Below, one piece after another: positions 15,699 to 22,729 of a stretch of 22,729 nucleotides of DNA; the stretch's first letter is position 1, and the number at the start of each line of letters is the position of its first letter. The DNA is from Chthonomonas sp035294165. GTDB taxonomy: Bacteria; Armatimonadota; Chthonomonadetes; Chthonomonadales; Chthonomonadaceae. A model generated the notes under the pieces. That model was not told where the DNA came from and made no database searches. It saw only the letters and a program-made list of their open reading frames with translations. The DNA is taken from assembly GCF_035294165.1 (NCBI RefSeq), contig NZ_DATGLN010000021.1, forward strand, positions 1 to 22,729, in the 5' to 3' direction. The translations under genes and the position numbers were made by a program.

Positions 15699-16475
15699 GT
15701 GGTAGAGATAGATAAAGATTTTTTATGCGCCCTCGCCCGTGAAGCCGGCAAACGCGCCCTTGATATGGCTGAAAACCTTCATGCCGAACTTAAGCCCGAT
15801 CAAACCTTGGTCACGCGGGTAGACCGCGAGGTCGAACGGTTTCTTTACGAGCAACTTCAAAGCCGATACCCCCATTTTGCCTTTCTCGGAGAAGAGACGG
15901 GCTGGCATGGCTCCCACGATGGGCCCCTTTGGGCCGTAGACCCCATTGACGGTACCACCAACATGGTCTACAACATCCCTATTTGGGGGGTTTCCATCGC
16001 CCTCCTGCTCGATGGGGAGCCTGCCACCGGGGTGTTTTATATTCCTCGTCTCGATGAACTTTTCTATGCCCAAAAAGGCCAAGGCAGCTATTGCAACGGC
16101 GTACGTCTCCAAGCTCCCGATCGTACGACACTGCAGTTGGAGGACACCATCGGGTTCACGAGTGCAGCTGCCAAGAACCTTCATACCAAAGCACTCCACG
16201 GTCGGATACGCTGTCTTGGCTCCATCGCCGCTGATATCGCCTATGTGGGGCGCGGAAGCCTTGCCTGCCTTGTTGGATGGAACGAGGGTGCCTACGATAT
16301 GGCGGCAGCCCTCCTCGTGGCCCAAGAGGCGGGATGTGTAGCCCGCTATTTTTCCGGTCAACCGCTCGAACTTAAACCCCTTCTGACCCAAGGAAAAACA
16401 CGAGAACCCTTCATCGTCGCTCCACCGAACACCTATGAACTGGTTCGGGCGGAGCTAACATCGGGTAACCTATAA
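15699..16475 (+). CDS. Inositol-monophosphatase family phosphatase
   Basis: A 258-residue Mg-dependent, Li-sensitive-type phosphatase. The metal site is visible as Glu-Glu in FLGEETG (about 68-71), then DPIDGTTN with Asp81 and Asp84, and the C-terminal WNEGAYDMAAALLVAQEAG. There the usual motif-2 Trp-Asp is Trp-Asn, while the second Asp of the motif is kept. Members hydrolyse inositol phosphate, histidinol phosphate, PAP or sugar phosphates; this one cannot be assigned. The start is GTG 15699, with AGAGGA about 11 nt upstream, and no in-frame ATG is near. It lies 83 bp after the second MFS gene and 37 bp before the small acidic gene. Confidence 0.88.
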   Translation: MVEIDKDFLCALAREAGKRALDMAENLHAELKPDQTLVTRVDREVERFLYEQLQSRYPHFAFLGEETGWHGSHDGPLWAVDPIDGTTNMVYNIPIWGVSIALLLDGEPATGVFYIPRLDELFYAQKGQGSYCNGVRLQAPDRTTLQLEDTIGFTSAAAKNLHTKALHGRIRCLGSIAADIAYVGRGSLACLVGWNEGAYDMAAALLVAQEAGCVARYFSGQPLELKPLLTQGKTREPFIVAPPNTYELVRAELTSGNL

Positions 16476-16512
16476 GACATAAAGGGTATAAAATCTCAAA
16501 AGGAACATAGCT

Positions 16513-16770
16513 ATGGACGACGAAATTAAAAAACTCATTGCCGATGAGGTTGAAACCGAAGCCGAAGCACACTTTGGCGATAAGGCTAAGGAACTGGCCG
16601 ACCAAGCGCTAGGCCACTTCGGCCTCAAACCTAAGACAGACAATCCCGATGCGGATGCGACCGATCAAGCTGCCCCTCAGCGCACGGTAACACCTCGCCA
16701 AGATTCAGAGGATTCTTCCGACGACACTGCGGAGGATAACGATAACCAAGAGGATAATGATAACCAATAG
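16513..16770 (+). CDS. Small acidic protein with disordered repeat tail
   Basis: An 85-residue protein of unknown function. Residues 1-37 form a probable amphipathic helix, rich in Glu, Ala and Lys. Residues 40-85 are polar and without hydrophobic residues, ending in a strongly acidic tail with the unit EDNDNQ twice, encoded by an 18-bp tandem repeat. AAAGGAA lies upstream of ATG 16513. A TATAAA string at 16487-16492 could be a -10 element, but no -35 hexamer matches. It sits 37 bp after the phosphatase and 14 bp before the preferred start of the dioxygenase gene. Confidence 0.7.
   Translation: MDDEIKKLIADEVETEAEAHFGDKAKELADQALGHFGLKPKTDNPDADATDQAAPQRTVTPRQDSEDSSDDTAEDNDNQEDNDNQ
16732..16767 (+). 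repeat. 18-bp tandem repeat, two copies
   Basis: Copies at 16732-16749 and 16750-16767 differ by one base (C/T at the ninth position, silent: both encode Asn). They encode the last two EDNDNQ units of the small acidic protein. The repeat preserves the frame, so copy-number change would lengthen or shorten the acidic tail. Confidence 0.85.
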
Positions 16771-16773
16771 CTT

Positions 16774-16778
16774 GGAGG
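16774..16778 (+). promoter_or_regulatory. Shine-Dalgarno site deciding the second PhyH start
   Basis: GGAGG directly abuts the ATG at 16779, which leaves no spacer. It sits 6 nt before the in-frame ATG 16785, the better start. Confidence 0.7.
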
Positions 16779-16784
16779 ATGGAT

Positions 16785-17690
16785 ATGCTTACCACATCGC
16801 TCCCTACTCTCACATGCCTACATAAACCGATAGATACCTCGCCTGATAAATTCGGCTGGCTTCGCGATTCTTCCGATATCGCCAACGACCCAGAAGCGCT
16901 GCGTCAACGCATGGCAGAAGAGGGCTACCTCTATCTTCCCGGCTACCTCAACCGTCAGCAGGTGATAGAAGCTCGCCGCGAACTGACAAAGCGCCTCGCC
17001 GAAAAAGGACTCCTCCAGCCCGATACCGACCCAATGGAAGCTATCGCGAAAGAGGGCATCAATGTTGGCTTTATGCCAGAACTAGCTCACGATAACCCGT
17101 CTCTATGGAAGGTTCTCTATTCCGGCCGCATGATGCAGTTCTATGAGCATCTGCTAGGTGGTGAGGTTCGTCACTACGACTACACTTGGGTGCGAGCCGT
17201 AAGCCCCGGCAACTCGACACCGCCTCACTGCGATGTCGTCTATATGGGACGAGGCACCCACAACCTCTTCACCTCCTGGACTCCGATGGACGATATTGAC
17301 CTTATGGAAGGCGGCCTCATGATCCTGGAAAACTCCCACACACATCCTCGCCTTCGAACGGTCTACTGCCAAAAAGATGTAGATACCTGGTGTGAAAACC
17401 GTGCTGACAAGAGGCCCGGTACAGGTGCCTTCGGAGCGCTCTCCAAAAACCCGTCGCGTCTTCGAGACCACTTAGGGGGACGTTGGCTTACCTCACCGCT
17501 CTTCCGTATGGGTGACCTCCTTGCCTTCAGCGTCTATACCGTGCATGCAAGCCTCGATAATCGTTCAAATCGCATTCGACTGTCTACCGACTCGCGTTAT
17601 CAACTCGCCTCAGAACCGGTGGATGAACGCTGGGTAGGAGAACACCCTATCGGACATGGTGGGGCAGCGCTTCGGCCTGTGATCTGCTAA
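16785..17690 (+). CDS. Phytanoyl-CoA dioxygenase (PhyH) family Fe(II)/2-oxoglutarate oxygenase
   Basis: A second PhyH-type oxygenase, 302 residues. The iron ligands are H148-C-D150 in PPHCDVVYMGRGT and His254 in FSVYTVHASLDN. Arg264 or its neighbour (RIRLSTDSRY) should bind 2-oxoglutarate. LMEGGLMILENSHTH is the expected strand between the two halves. It differs clearly from the PhyH protein at the left of the window (HCD instead of HQD, different loops), so the two are not recent duplicates. The start at 16785 follows from the Shine-Dalgarno spacing. It lies between the acidic protein and an SDR oxidoreductase, a pairing that would allow hydroxylation followed by oxidation or reduction of one substrate. 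The substrate is unknown. Confidence 0.87.
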   Translation: MLTTSLPTLTCLHKPIDTSPDKFGWLRDSSDIANDPEALRQRMAEEGYLYLPGYLNRQQVIEARRELTKRLAEKGLLQPDTDPMEAIAKEGINVGFMPELAHDNPSLWKVLYSGRMMQFYEHLLGGEVRHYDYTWVRAVSPGNSTPPHCDVVYMGRGTHNLFTSWTPMDDIDLMEGGLMILENSHTHPRLRTVYCQKDVDTWCENRADKRPGTGAFGALSKNPSRLRDHLGGRWLTSPLFRMGDLLAFSVYTVHASLDNRSNRIRLSTDSRYQLASEPVDERWVGEHPIGHGGAALRPVIC

Positions 17691-17708
17691 GCGACCTGCT
17701 TACTGCCG

Positions 17709-17728
17709 TAGCGTTTCTAAAAACGCTA
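17709..17728 (+). promoter_or_regulatory. Perfect hairpin in the leader of the SDR gene
   Basis: TAGCGTTT (17709-17716) and AAACGCTA (17721-17728) are perfect 8-bp arms around CTAA, 24 bp upstream of ATG 17752 and 11 nt before its GGAGG. No U-tract follows, so it is unlikely to be a terminator. It could be an operator, or an mRNA hairpin that sets translation or stability between the two genes. Confidence 0.5.
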
Positions 17729-17751
17729 TATCTCGTCGGAGGAAATCGAGA

Positions 17752-18552
17752 ATGGACCTCGGTTTACTAAATAAAGTAGCTATTGTCACTGGGAGCAGCA
17801 AAGGTATCGGGAAAGCGATCGCTCTCGCTTTCGCCAAGGAAGGCTGTCGGGTCGTGCTCAATGCGCGAAACGCCCAAGAGCTTGAGCTTACAGCAGAAGA
17901 GCTTCGTTGCACCAAAGCTCAAGTGCTTGCGATACCTGCCGACCTCACAAAAGCCGAAGATGCCAAGCGTCTTGTAGACGAAACCGTAGCTCACTTCCAA
18001 ACAGTACATATCCTGGTCAATAATGTGGGAGGCATCGGTAGTTTCTCTCCCTTCGAGTCTCTCTCGGACGACGATTGGCAGGCCGTTTGGGAACTTAACG
18101 TGATGTCGGCCGTGCGCGTTACACGCGCTGTGCTTCCTTACATGCAACGCCAACAATGGGGGCGCATTATCAATATCGCCTCCGAGTCCGGCATTCAACC
18201 CGATCCGCTTATGCCCCACTACAACGCCTCGAAAGCAGCCCTTATCAACCTTACGAAAAGTCTCTCCAAAGCCTACGGCACCTATGGCATTCTTGTTAAC
18301 ACCGTGTCTCCGGCCTTCATCCGTACCCCGCTCGTCTTAGACATGTTGCGCAAGCTGGCACAGCAACAAGGGATCACCGAAGAAGAGGCGGAAAAGCGGT
18401 TTCTAAAGGAGAATCGCCCCCATATTGTGTTAGGGCGAGCGGGAACCGTAGACGAGACGGCAGCCGTAGTCCTCTTTCTGGCTTCTGAGGCGGCCTCCTT
18501 CATTACCGGTTCAAACTATCGCGTAGACGGCGGCTCTGTGGCAAGCATCTAG
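17752..18552 (+). CDS. Short-chain dehydrogenase/reductase (FabG-like)
   Basis: A classical SDR of 266 residues that uses NAD(P)H to interconvert a carbonyl and an alcohol. The TGSSKGIG nucleotide loop is near residue 13. NNVGG replaces the usual NNAG near residue 90. The catalytic Ser is in NIASESG, and the YNASK Tyr and Lys lie about 13-17 residues later. The C-terminus GSNYRVDGGSVASI is typical of the FabG-like branch. After Asp63 (ADLT) the fold is complete. GGAGG lies 9 nt before ATG 17752. It may act on fatty-acyl, sugar or secondary-metabolite substrates. The genome position next to a PhyH oxygenase, not in a fab cluster, argues against a housekeeping FabG. It converges with the glycan fusion gene, 11 bp away. 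Confidence 0.88.
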   Translation: MDLGLLNKVAIVTGSSKGIGKAIALAFAKEGCRVVLNARNAQELELTAEELRCTKAQVLAIPADLTKAEDAKRLVDETVAHFQTVHILVNNVGGIGSFSPFESLSDDDWQAVWELNVMSAVRVTRAVLPYMQRQQWGRIINIASESGIQPDPLMPHYNASKAALINLTKSLSKAYGTYGILVNTVSPAFIRTPLVLDMLRKLAQQQGITEEEAEKRFLKENRPHIVLGRAGTVDETAAVVLFLASEAASFITGSNYRVDGGSVASI

Positions 18553-18563
18553 ACAAGTCTCTC

Positions 18564-21500
18564 CTAACCCTTACCGATCTTGGGCGGCTCGGCAAGCTCT
18601 TTCGACACGGTGTCTTTAGCCGTGGGCATAGGAATAGGCTTTTTTAGACCTAGCTGTGCGGAGCCGCTTCGCTCTAGCTTATTCCAGCCTACCGCCGACC
18701 CCCGCGCGGCCACCCAAAGAGACTTCAAAACCACATAGTACATCAGCTGACGGTAAACAAAGCGCTGCAGGGGCAGGTACCAAAGTAAGCGCCGATTGCC
18801 CTGATCCATGCATAGCGCTACCCAAGCCGCCAGCATTTCGACGCCCGTCATAAGCGCAAACAGCGATCCGAAGGCAACGAGGTTGTGTTCTAGCAACGCA
18901 TAGAGAATTCCGATGTCCATGAATGGCGACACTGCTGGAAAGAGAATTTGATAGACCCATAAGCTCGGCAACGCAATCCAGCCGAAAGCTCCCTCATCAA
19001 ACAGTGCCCCCCGATGTTTCCACAAACATTGCAATGTGCCGAAAGCCCAACGGAAGCGCTGCCGCGCCAACGCCCTCAAATGCTCGGGCGCTTCCGTGTA
19101 GGCCCAGGCGGAGCTATCGTTCCGAATACGCCAACCGGCACGGCGCAACTTCCAGGTAAGGTCGGTATCTTCTGCCAAAGTGTCCGATGTATATCCGCCA
19201 ACTTCCACTAAAGCAGAACGCCTTATCGCGCCGGCAGCTCCAGGCACAACGGTAATGCAGTTGAGAAGATCATAAGCGCGTCTATCGAAATTCTGGCTCG
19301 TGATGTACTCCAAGGATTGCCACTTCGTGATGAGATTTCGCGCATTGCCGACCCGAACGTTGCCCGAAACAGCCCCTATCTGCGGGTCGGCAAAGTGCCG
19401 AACTAATCTCTGAATGGTGTCTGGTGCAAACAACGTATCTGCATCAAGGGAGACGATGATCTCCCCACGCGCCTCTCGAATTCCTCGATTTAAAGCAGAT
19501 GCCTTTCCACCATTCGGCTTGCGGATCAGCCTTACGTTCGACACACCGGCAAAACGTTCTTGCACGAGGTCTGCCGTCTTGTCCTGACTACCATCATCCA
19601 CAACCACGATCTCCAAATTTGGGTAGTCGCTAGCTAATAAAGCCTCTACCGTCTTGCAGATTACTTTCTCCTCATTGTATGCGGCGATCACCACAGAGAC
19701 CGAAGGCTGATAGCCGGTAGGAAATACTCGCTTTTTCTCTTTGAAGTACTGCGGAATGGCCAAAAACATGAGTATTAACACGCGGCTTACCCCAAGGACG
19801 ATGGAGAGCAGAAATAGGGTGGTGAGTATGCGCTGAAAGATGTAGGAGAACAAAAAGAAATAGTGATCGGAGCCGGCCAGCACCACATCCTTCCCGGTAA
19901 CCGGCGGCATAAGTCGCGAACGGGGAATAGAAACGAGTTCGGGAAGACCAACAAACCGGTAACCACGTGCCCGCAGACGGGTGATGATCTGTGGCAGTGC
20001 CGCCACCGTTCGGCTTCTATCTCCCCCTGCATCGTGCAGCAATACAACGCTTCCCGAACCGATCTGGTTCAACACATCGTTTACAATGGACGCAACGGAA
20101 CGTGGCCGTGAGGGATCGGGTGTTCCCGTCCCGGGCTTTAACTCATACAGACGCCAATCCTGCGGGTCATCCATCTCCCCAACCGTAATATAGTTGAGCT
20201 TTCCCGCCAGCACCAAAGGGCGAATTTCACTTCCCGTGGTAGGTTCTACATCCCCACCGTAAGGAGGCCGAAACAGCGCAGTGGAGTGCCCCGTAATCGC
20301 CTGTATTACACGCTGTGTCGCGTTTAACTCCACAATTTGTTGCGCTACAGGCAGCTCGTCAAGTTCAGGATGATCCCATGTATGGTTGCCTATTAAATGC
20401 CCTTCGTCCCACTCTCGCTTTATAAGATAAGGAAACGCCTCCGCATTCCGGCCACAGACAAAAAAGACTGCCGGTACATGATAGCGCTTCAGAATATCCA
20501 AAATTTTGGGTGTCCATTCGGGATCGGGGCCATCATCAAAGGTGAGGAGCACCTCTTTATGCCGTAAATTGTCGGCCCCGCCGTAGCGCCGGATGAGATA
20601 GGATGTAGGAAAAAGAAAATTCCCTTCCGCATCCTTCCGATAGGCCTCTGCTACCGCTAGCCCTGTTCGTGTATCCAGAGTAACTGTTCTCTCGCCGACA
20701 TGCGGCTCGGCCTTCGGTTGCAGTAGGGCACCCTCCCCATCAAAATCCACCAATCCTGCCCCTGCAAAGACGATGCGGTCTAGGGCACCGGTTGCAAGAA
20801 TCCTTTCCCAATTGCCGTGCCATAAAGCCTTATGATAGAAACTCCAAATAGTTGGGTCTTCATCGCCTAAAACCCACAACGCGCCCCCCCGCACGCGGTA
20901 TTTTCGCCCGATAACCAGTTGATTATAGGCGCTTACCGCATCAAGCATCCAGACAACATGCTTCTGCGCAAAACGATTGCCTTCTGCATCCACAGCATCT
21001 TCCCAGTAGGAAAATACCGGGTTTAAACTCTTGGGATCGAGGTGCACCACAGCATCGGGTTGGCTCTCACGGGCGGTCTCGACGGCCTCCTGATAACTTA
21101 ACGACACGGCGTCGGTCTGCCCAGGTTCGTCTACCCAATTGTAGGCATAGTTTCCTATGCCCATCACAACCTTTTGAGGCGGAACTTTCTGTAACAACAG
21201 TTTTAGATCATGCCGCGTCCAATCTATTCCGGCAATCGGCCCTGGAGGGGTACCGCCGGCATGTTCATCGTAGAACATCGGTACAATCCAGTCGCACCAT
21301 CGCGCAAGTGCCGGAATGTCGTAAGCCTGGTTCTCTAACTCCATCTCCTGCGTAACCAACAGACCATAGGGATGTAGCGCCTGATAAAGCTCTCGCATGA
21401 ACTCTACAAGAGCCGCTCGATCGTCAACGTCTACCTGTTCAAAGTCAATATTCACCCCCTGCATGTGGTGATCAAGCAGCCAAAGGCGCAATTGAGAGAT

Positions 21501-22295
21501 AAAGTTCGCTCGTGCATCAGGATCGGTTACCAAAGCATCCACCGCATTCGTGTCCCACTGCCCATCGCCTATCTCCTGACCTGGCCGGCTCGTGTAGTTG
21601 TTGATAAGAGGAAGAATCGCTACATGGTGCGCACGCGCCAACTGAATTAAGGCACTATCCGACTTTGGCCGTGCATCTACAAAAGGAACCTGCGCCGGAT
21701 CGGCATAATCGGTGCCGGAGGGCTTCAAATGCAGCCATTCCGGAATAAGATGCGTCAAATTATCTATGTGCTGCTCGGCGGATACAATCGAACTATGCTC
21801 CCAATCCACGTAAAAACCTGCGACCACAGGCCCGCGTTGCGCCAACATCCTTGGTGCTTGCGCCGCTAACAGACGTAGGTAGGCCTGCGCCCGTTCACGA
21901 CGCCTCAAGCGCAGAGCACGTCGTTCCTTCTGTATCGCCAGCAGCGCCTGCTTGTCGCGTTGCAATTTTACGTCGAGTTCGTGCCGTTTGAAGGCAGCAT
22001 GCTCTGTGGCAATAGGGTCTAAATTCCCAACGTCGCGCACTGGGGCTAACTTGGGCAACGCCGTATAAGGCACCAGAGGTCTGGCGAAGAGACTCACTAT
22101 AAGCACAACAAAGCTTGCGCTAAAGGCGCCAATTATCAGAAAGAGAATGCGGCGCACCACCCGCCAACGCCGCTGCCCCGCATCGTAGAAGACGGGCTGC
22201 TGCTTTGGCTCATCCAAATGTAAGGTGTTAGGCTCCTGACTACTTGGATCGGGCATTGAATTTTCGGAAGGAGGCAAGTTGGACTCTCTCGGCAT
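18564..22295 (-). CDS. Membrane fusion protein: GH18-like domain, CE4 polysaccharide deacetylase, processive GT2 synthase
   Basis: A 1243-residue protein. A transmembrane helix (about 50-71) and a charged coiled-coil-like stalk (100-143) come first. A GH18-like domain (about 156-500) follows, with catalytic-type Glu286 in GVNIDFEQV; the first two Asp of the usual motif are Gln and Asn, as in some spore-type GH18 proteins. A complete NodB/CE4 deacetylase (about 580-790) has Asp587-Asp588 in TFDDGPD, His638 and His642 in HTWDH, RPPYGG near 676, DPQDW, and His754-Asp755. Helices (about 805-850) lead to a GT2 domain with Asp900, Asp951-X-Asp953, Asp1043 in EDTDL and QRFRW at 1079-1083, the processive-synthase signature, then several C-terminal helices. 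GH18 and CE4 should face outside and GT2 the cytoplasm. It probably makes and trims an N-acetylglucosamine-type polymer, as PgaB and PgaC do together. ATG 22256 is an alternative start; neither has a clear Shine-Dalgarno. Confidence 0.92.
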   Translation of the reverse strand: MPRESNLPPSENSMPDPSSQEPNTLHLDEPKQQPVFYDAGQRRWRVVRRILFLIIGAFSASFVVLIVSLFARPLVPYTALPKLAPVRDVGNLDPIATEHAAFKRHELDVKLQRDKQALLAIQKERRALRLRRRERAQAYLRLLAAQAPRMLAQRGPVVAGFYVDWEHSSIVSAEQHIDNLTHLIPEWLHLKPSGTDYADPAQVPFVDARPKSDSALIQLARAHHVAILPLINNYTSRPGQEIGDGQWDTNAVDALVTDPDARANFISQLRLWLLDHHMQGVNIDFEQVDVDDRAALVEFMRELYQALHPYGLLVTQEMELENQAYDIPALARWCDWIVPMFYDEHAGGTPPGPIAGIDWTRHDLKLLLQKVPPQKVVMGIGNYAYNWVDEPGQTDAVSLSYQEAVETARESQPDAVVHLDPKSLNPVFSYWEDAVDAEGNRFAQKHVVWMLDAVSAYNQLVIGRKYRVRGGALWVLGDEDPTIWSFYHKALWHGNWERILATGALDRIVFAGAGLVDFDGEGALLQPKAEPHVGERTVTLDTRTGLAVAEAYRKDAEGNFLFPTSYLIRRYGGADNLRHKEVLLTFDDGPDPEWTPKILDILKRYHVPAVFFVCGRNAEAFPYLIKREWDEGHLIGNHTWDHPELDELPVAQQIVELNATQRVIQAITGHSTALFRPPYGGDVEPTTGSEIRPLVLAGKLNYITVGEMDDPQDWRLYELKPGTGTPDPSRPRSVASIVNDVLNQIGSGSVVLLHDAGGDRSRTVAALPQIITRLRARGYRFVGLPELVSIPRSRLMPPVTGKDVVLAGSDHYFFLFSYIFQRILTTLFLLSIVLGVSRVLILMFLAIPQYFKEKKRVFPTGYQPSVSVVIAAYNEEKVICKTVEALLASDYPNLEIVVVDDGSQDKTADLVQERFAGVSNVRLIRKPNGGKASALNRGIREARGEIIVSLDADTLFAPDTIQRLVRHFADPQIGAVSGNVRVGNARNLITKWQSLEYITSQNFDRRAYDLLNCITVVPGAAGAIRRSALVEVGGYTSDTLAEDTDLTWKLRRAGWRIRNDSSAWAYTEAPEHLRALARQRFRWAFGTLQCLWKHRGALFDEGAFGWIALPSLWVYQILFPAVSPFMDIGILYALLEHNLVAFGSLFALMTGVEMLAAWVALCMDQGNRRLLWYLPLQRFVYRQLMYYVVLKSLWVAARGSAVGWNKLERSGSAQLGLKKPIPMPTAKDTVSKELAEPPKIGKG

Positions 22296-22729
22296 GGGGA
22301 GCGTTATCCAAATGTTCGATCATTTCGCGAAGTGTAACAAACGTATAACCTTCACGGCGCATACGCTCCACAAAGTCGGGTAGCATATCGTAAGTCTGTT
22401 CGATACCATCATGCAATAAAATGATGGCTCCTGGGCTTACATGGTGGAGCAATCTATCTTCGATGACATTAGCTGGGGGACTTTCGTAGTCCGCCGGGTC
22501 GTCCGTCCACAGCACGGTGATCATGTGGTGTGCTGCTGCTTCATGAAGTACAGCCGGATCGAACTGCCCACCAGAGGGTCTAAAGAAGAGCGGTGTGTAG
22601 CCACATGCACGATAGACGGCATCATTGCACATCTCGATCTCCGCTGCTGTTAGCTCCGGCGGCCCCAACTTCAGATCGAAGTGGTGATAGGTATGATCGC
22701 CGATCTCGTTCCCATCCTCAAGCATTCTC
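22240..22729 (-). CDS. Polysaccharide deacetylase (NodB/CE4), N-terminus outside the window
   Basis: A partial gene, open at the window edge. The visible 161+ residues hold the CE4 metal motif HTYHH, FFRPSGG (the RxPxGG loop), TDDPADYE and the ILLHDG motif near the C-terminus. The first motif (FDDG) should lie just outside the window. It would remove N-acetyl groups from a GlcNAc polymer or peptidoglycan. Its last 17-56 bp overlap the start of the fusion gene in another frame, so the two are translationally coupled. The cluster thus has a separate deacetylase next to one fused to a synthase, perhaps for different positions in the polymer. Confidence 0.88.
   Translation of the reverse strand, partial: RMLEDGNEIGDHTYHHFDLKLGPPELTAAEIEMCNDAVYRACGYTPLFFRPSGGQFDPAVLHEAAAHHMITVLWTDDPADYESPPANVIEDRLLHHVSPGAIILLHDGIEQTYDMLPDFVERMRREGYTFVTLREMIEHLDNAPHAERVQLASFRKFNARSK

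Noticed and set aside
15723..16391. A 222-codon open frame antisense to the inositol-monophosphatase family gene
   Set aside because: The plus-strand frame carries all metal-binding motifs; the antisense frame is a shadow.
18553..18563. Possible bidirectional terminator between the convergent SDR and fusion genes
   Set aside because: The gap is 11 bp and shows no stem.
1..22729. tRNA, rRNA, CRISPR, transposase or phage signals
   Set aside because: Neither strand shows tRNA cloverleaf motifs, spaced direct repeats, terminal inverted repeats or transposase or integrase motifs.

Overview
The window looks like a chromosomal stretch from a free-living, polysaccharide-using bacterium of moderate GC content. 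Most gaps between genes are short, Shine-Dalgarno sites are strong, and secreted glycan-active enzymes sit among housekeeping genes (lepA, metF). Two phytanoyl-CoA dioxygenase (PhyH) family genes, a secreted GH29 fucosidase, small tail-anchored proteins and a giant glycan-active fusion protein suggest Armatimonadota (Chthonomonas-like). That placement is inferred from gene content only. I see no tRNA, rRNA, insertion sequence, CRISPR array, phage or plasmid gene.

Left edge (1-883): a minus-strand gene for an exported protein starts at 547 behind a perfect Shine-Dalgarno site and a perfect sigma-70-type promoter (TTGACA, 17 bp, TATAAT). Its reading frame breaks at a run of ten C (G on the plus strand, 372-381) just after the signal peptide. 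Nine or twelve C would join it to an open frame that runs off the window. This is either an ON/OFF homopolymer switch, a pseudogene, or a base-count error. The rest of this gap holds a probable promoter for the acyl-CoA ligase, whose -10 element lies inside a palindrome.

896-7733: a long-chain acyl-CoA ligase reads right and meets a leftward run of lepA, a membrane-anchored HEAT-like protein and a PhyH-family dioxygenase. metF (methylenetetrahydrofolate reductase) diverges from lepA and is followed by an unknown C-terminally anchored protein. That gene ends in a 4-bp stop-codon overlap with a convergent glycosyltransferase.

7730-12535: leftward genes encode, in transcription order, a serine esterase, a secreted GH29 alpha-L-fucosidase with C-terminal beta-rich modules, an unknown 172-aa protein, a coiled-coil tail-anchored protein and a GT4 glycosyltransferase. 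The esterase and fucosidase probably act together on decorated plant or microbial glycans.

12712-18552: six rightward genes encode a 14-helix DHA2 exporter, a second MFS transporter, an inositol-monophosphatase family enzyme, a small acidic protein with an 18-bp tandem repeat, a second PhyH-family dioxygenase, and an SDR oxidoreductase with a perfect 8-bp hairpin in its leader. They may form a small-molecule modification and export cluster.

18564-22729: a leftward pair. A partial NodB-type deacetylase overlaps a 1243-residue membrane protein that fuses a GH18-like domain, a CE4 deacetylase and a processive GT2 synthase. This resembles the PgaB and PgaC functions of beta-1,6-GlcNAc polymer systems in one chain, and is the most striking gene of the window.
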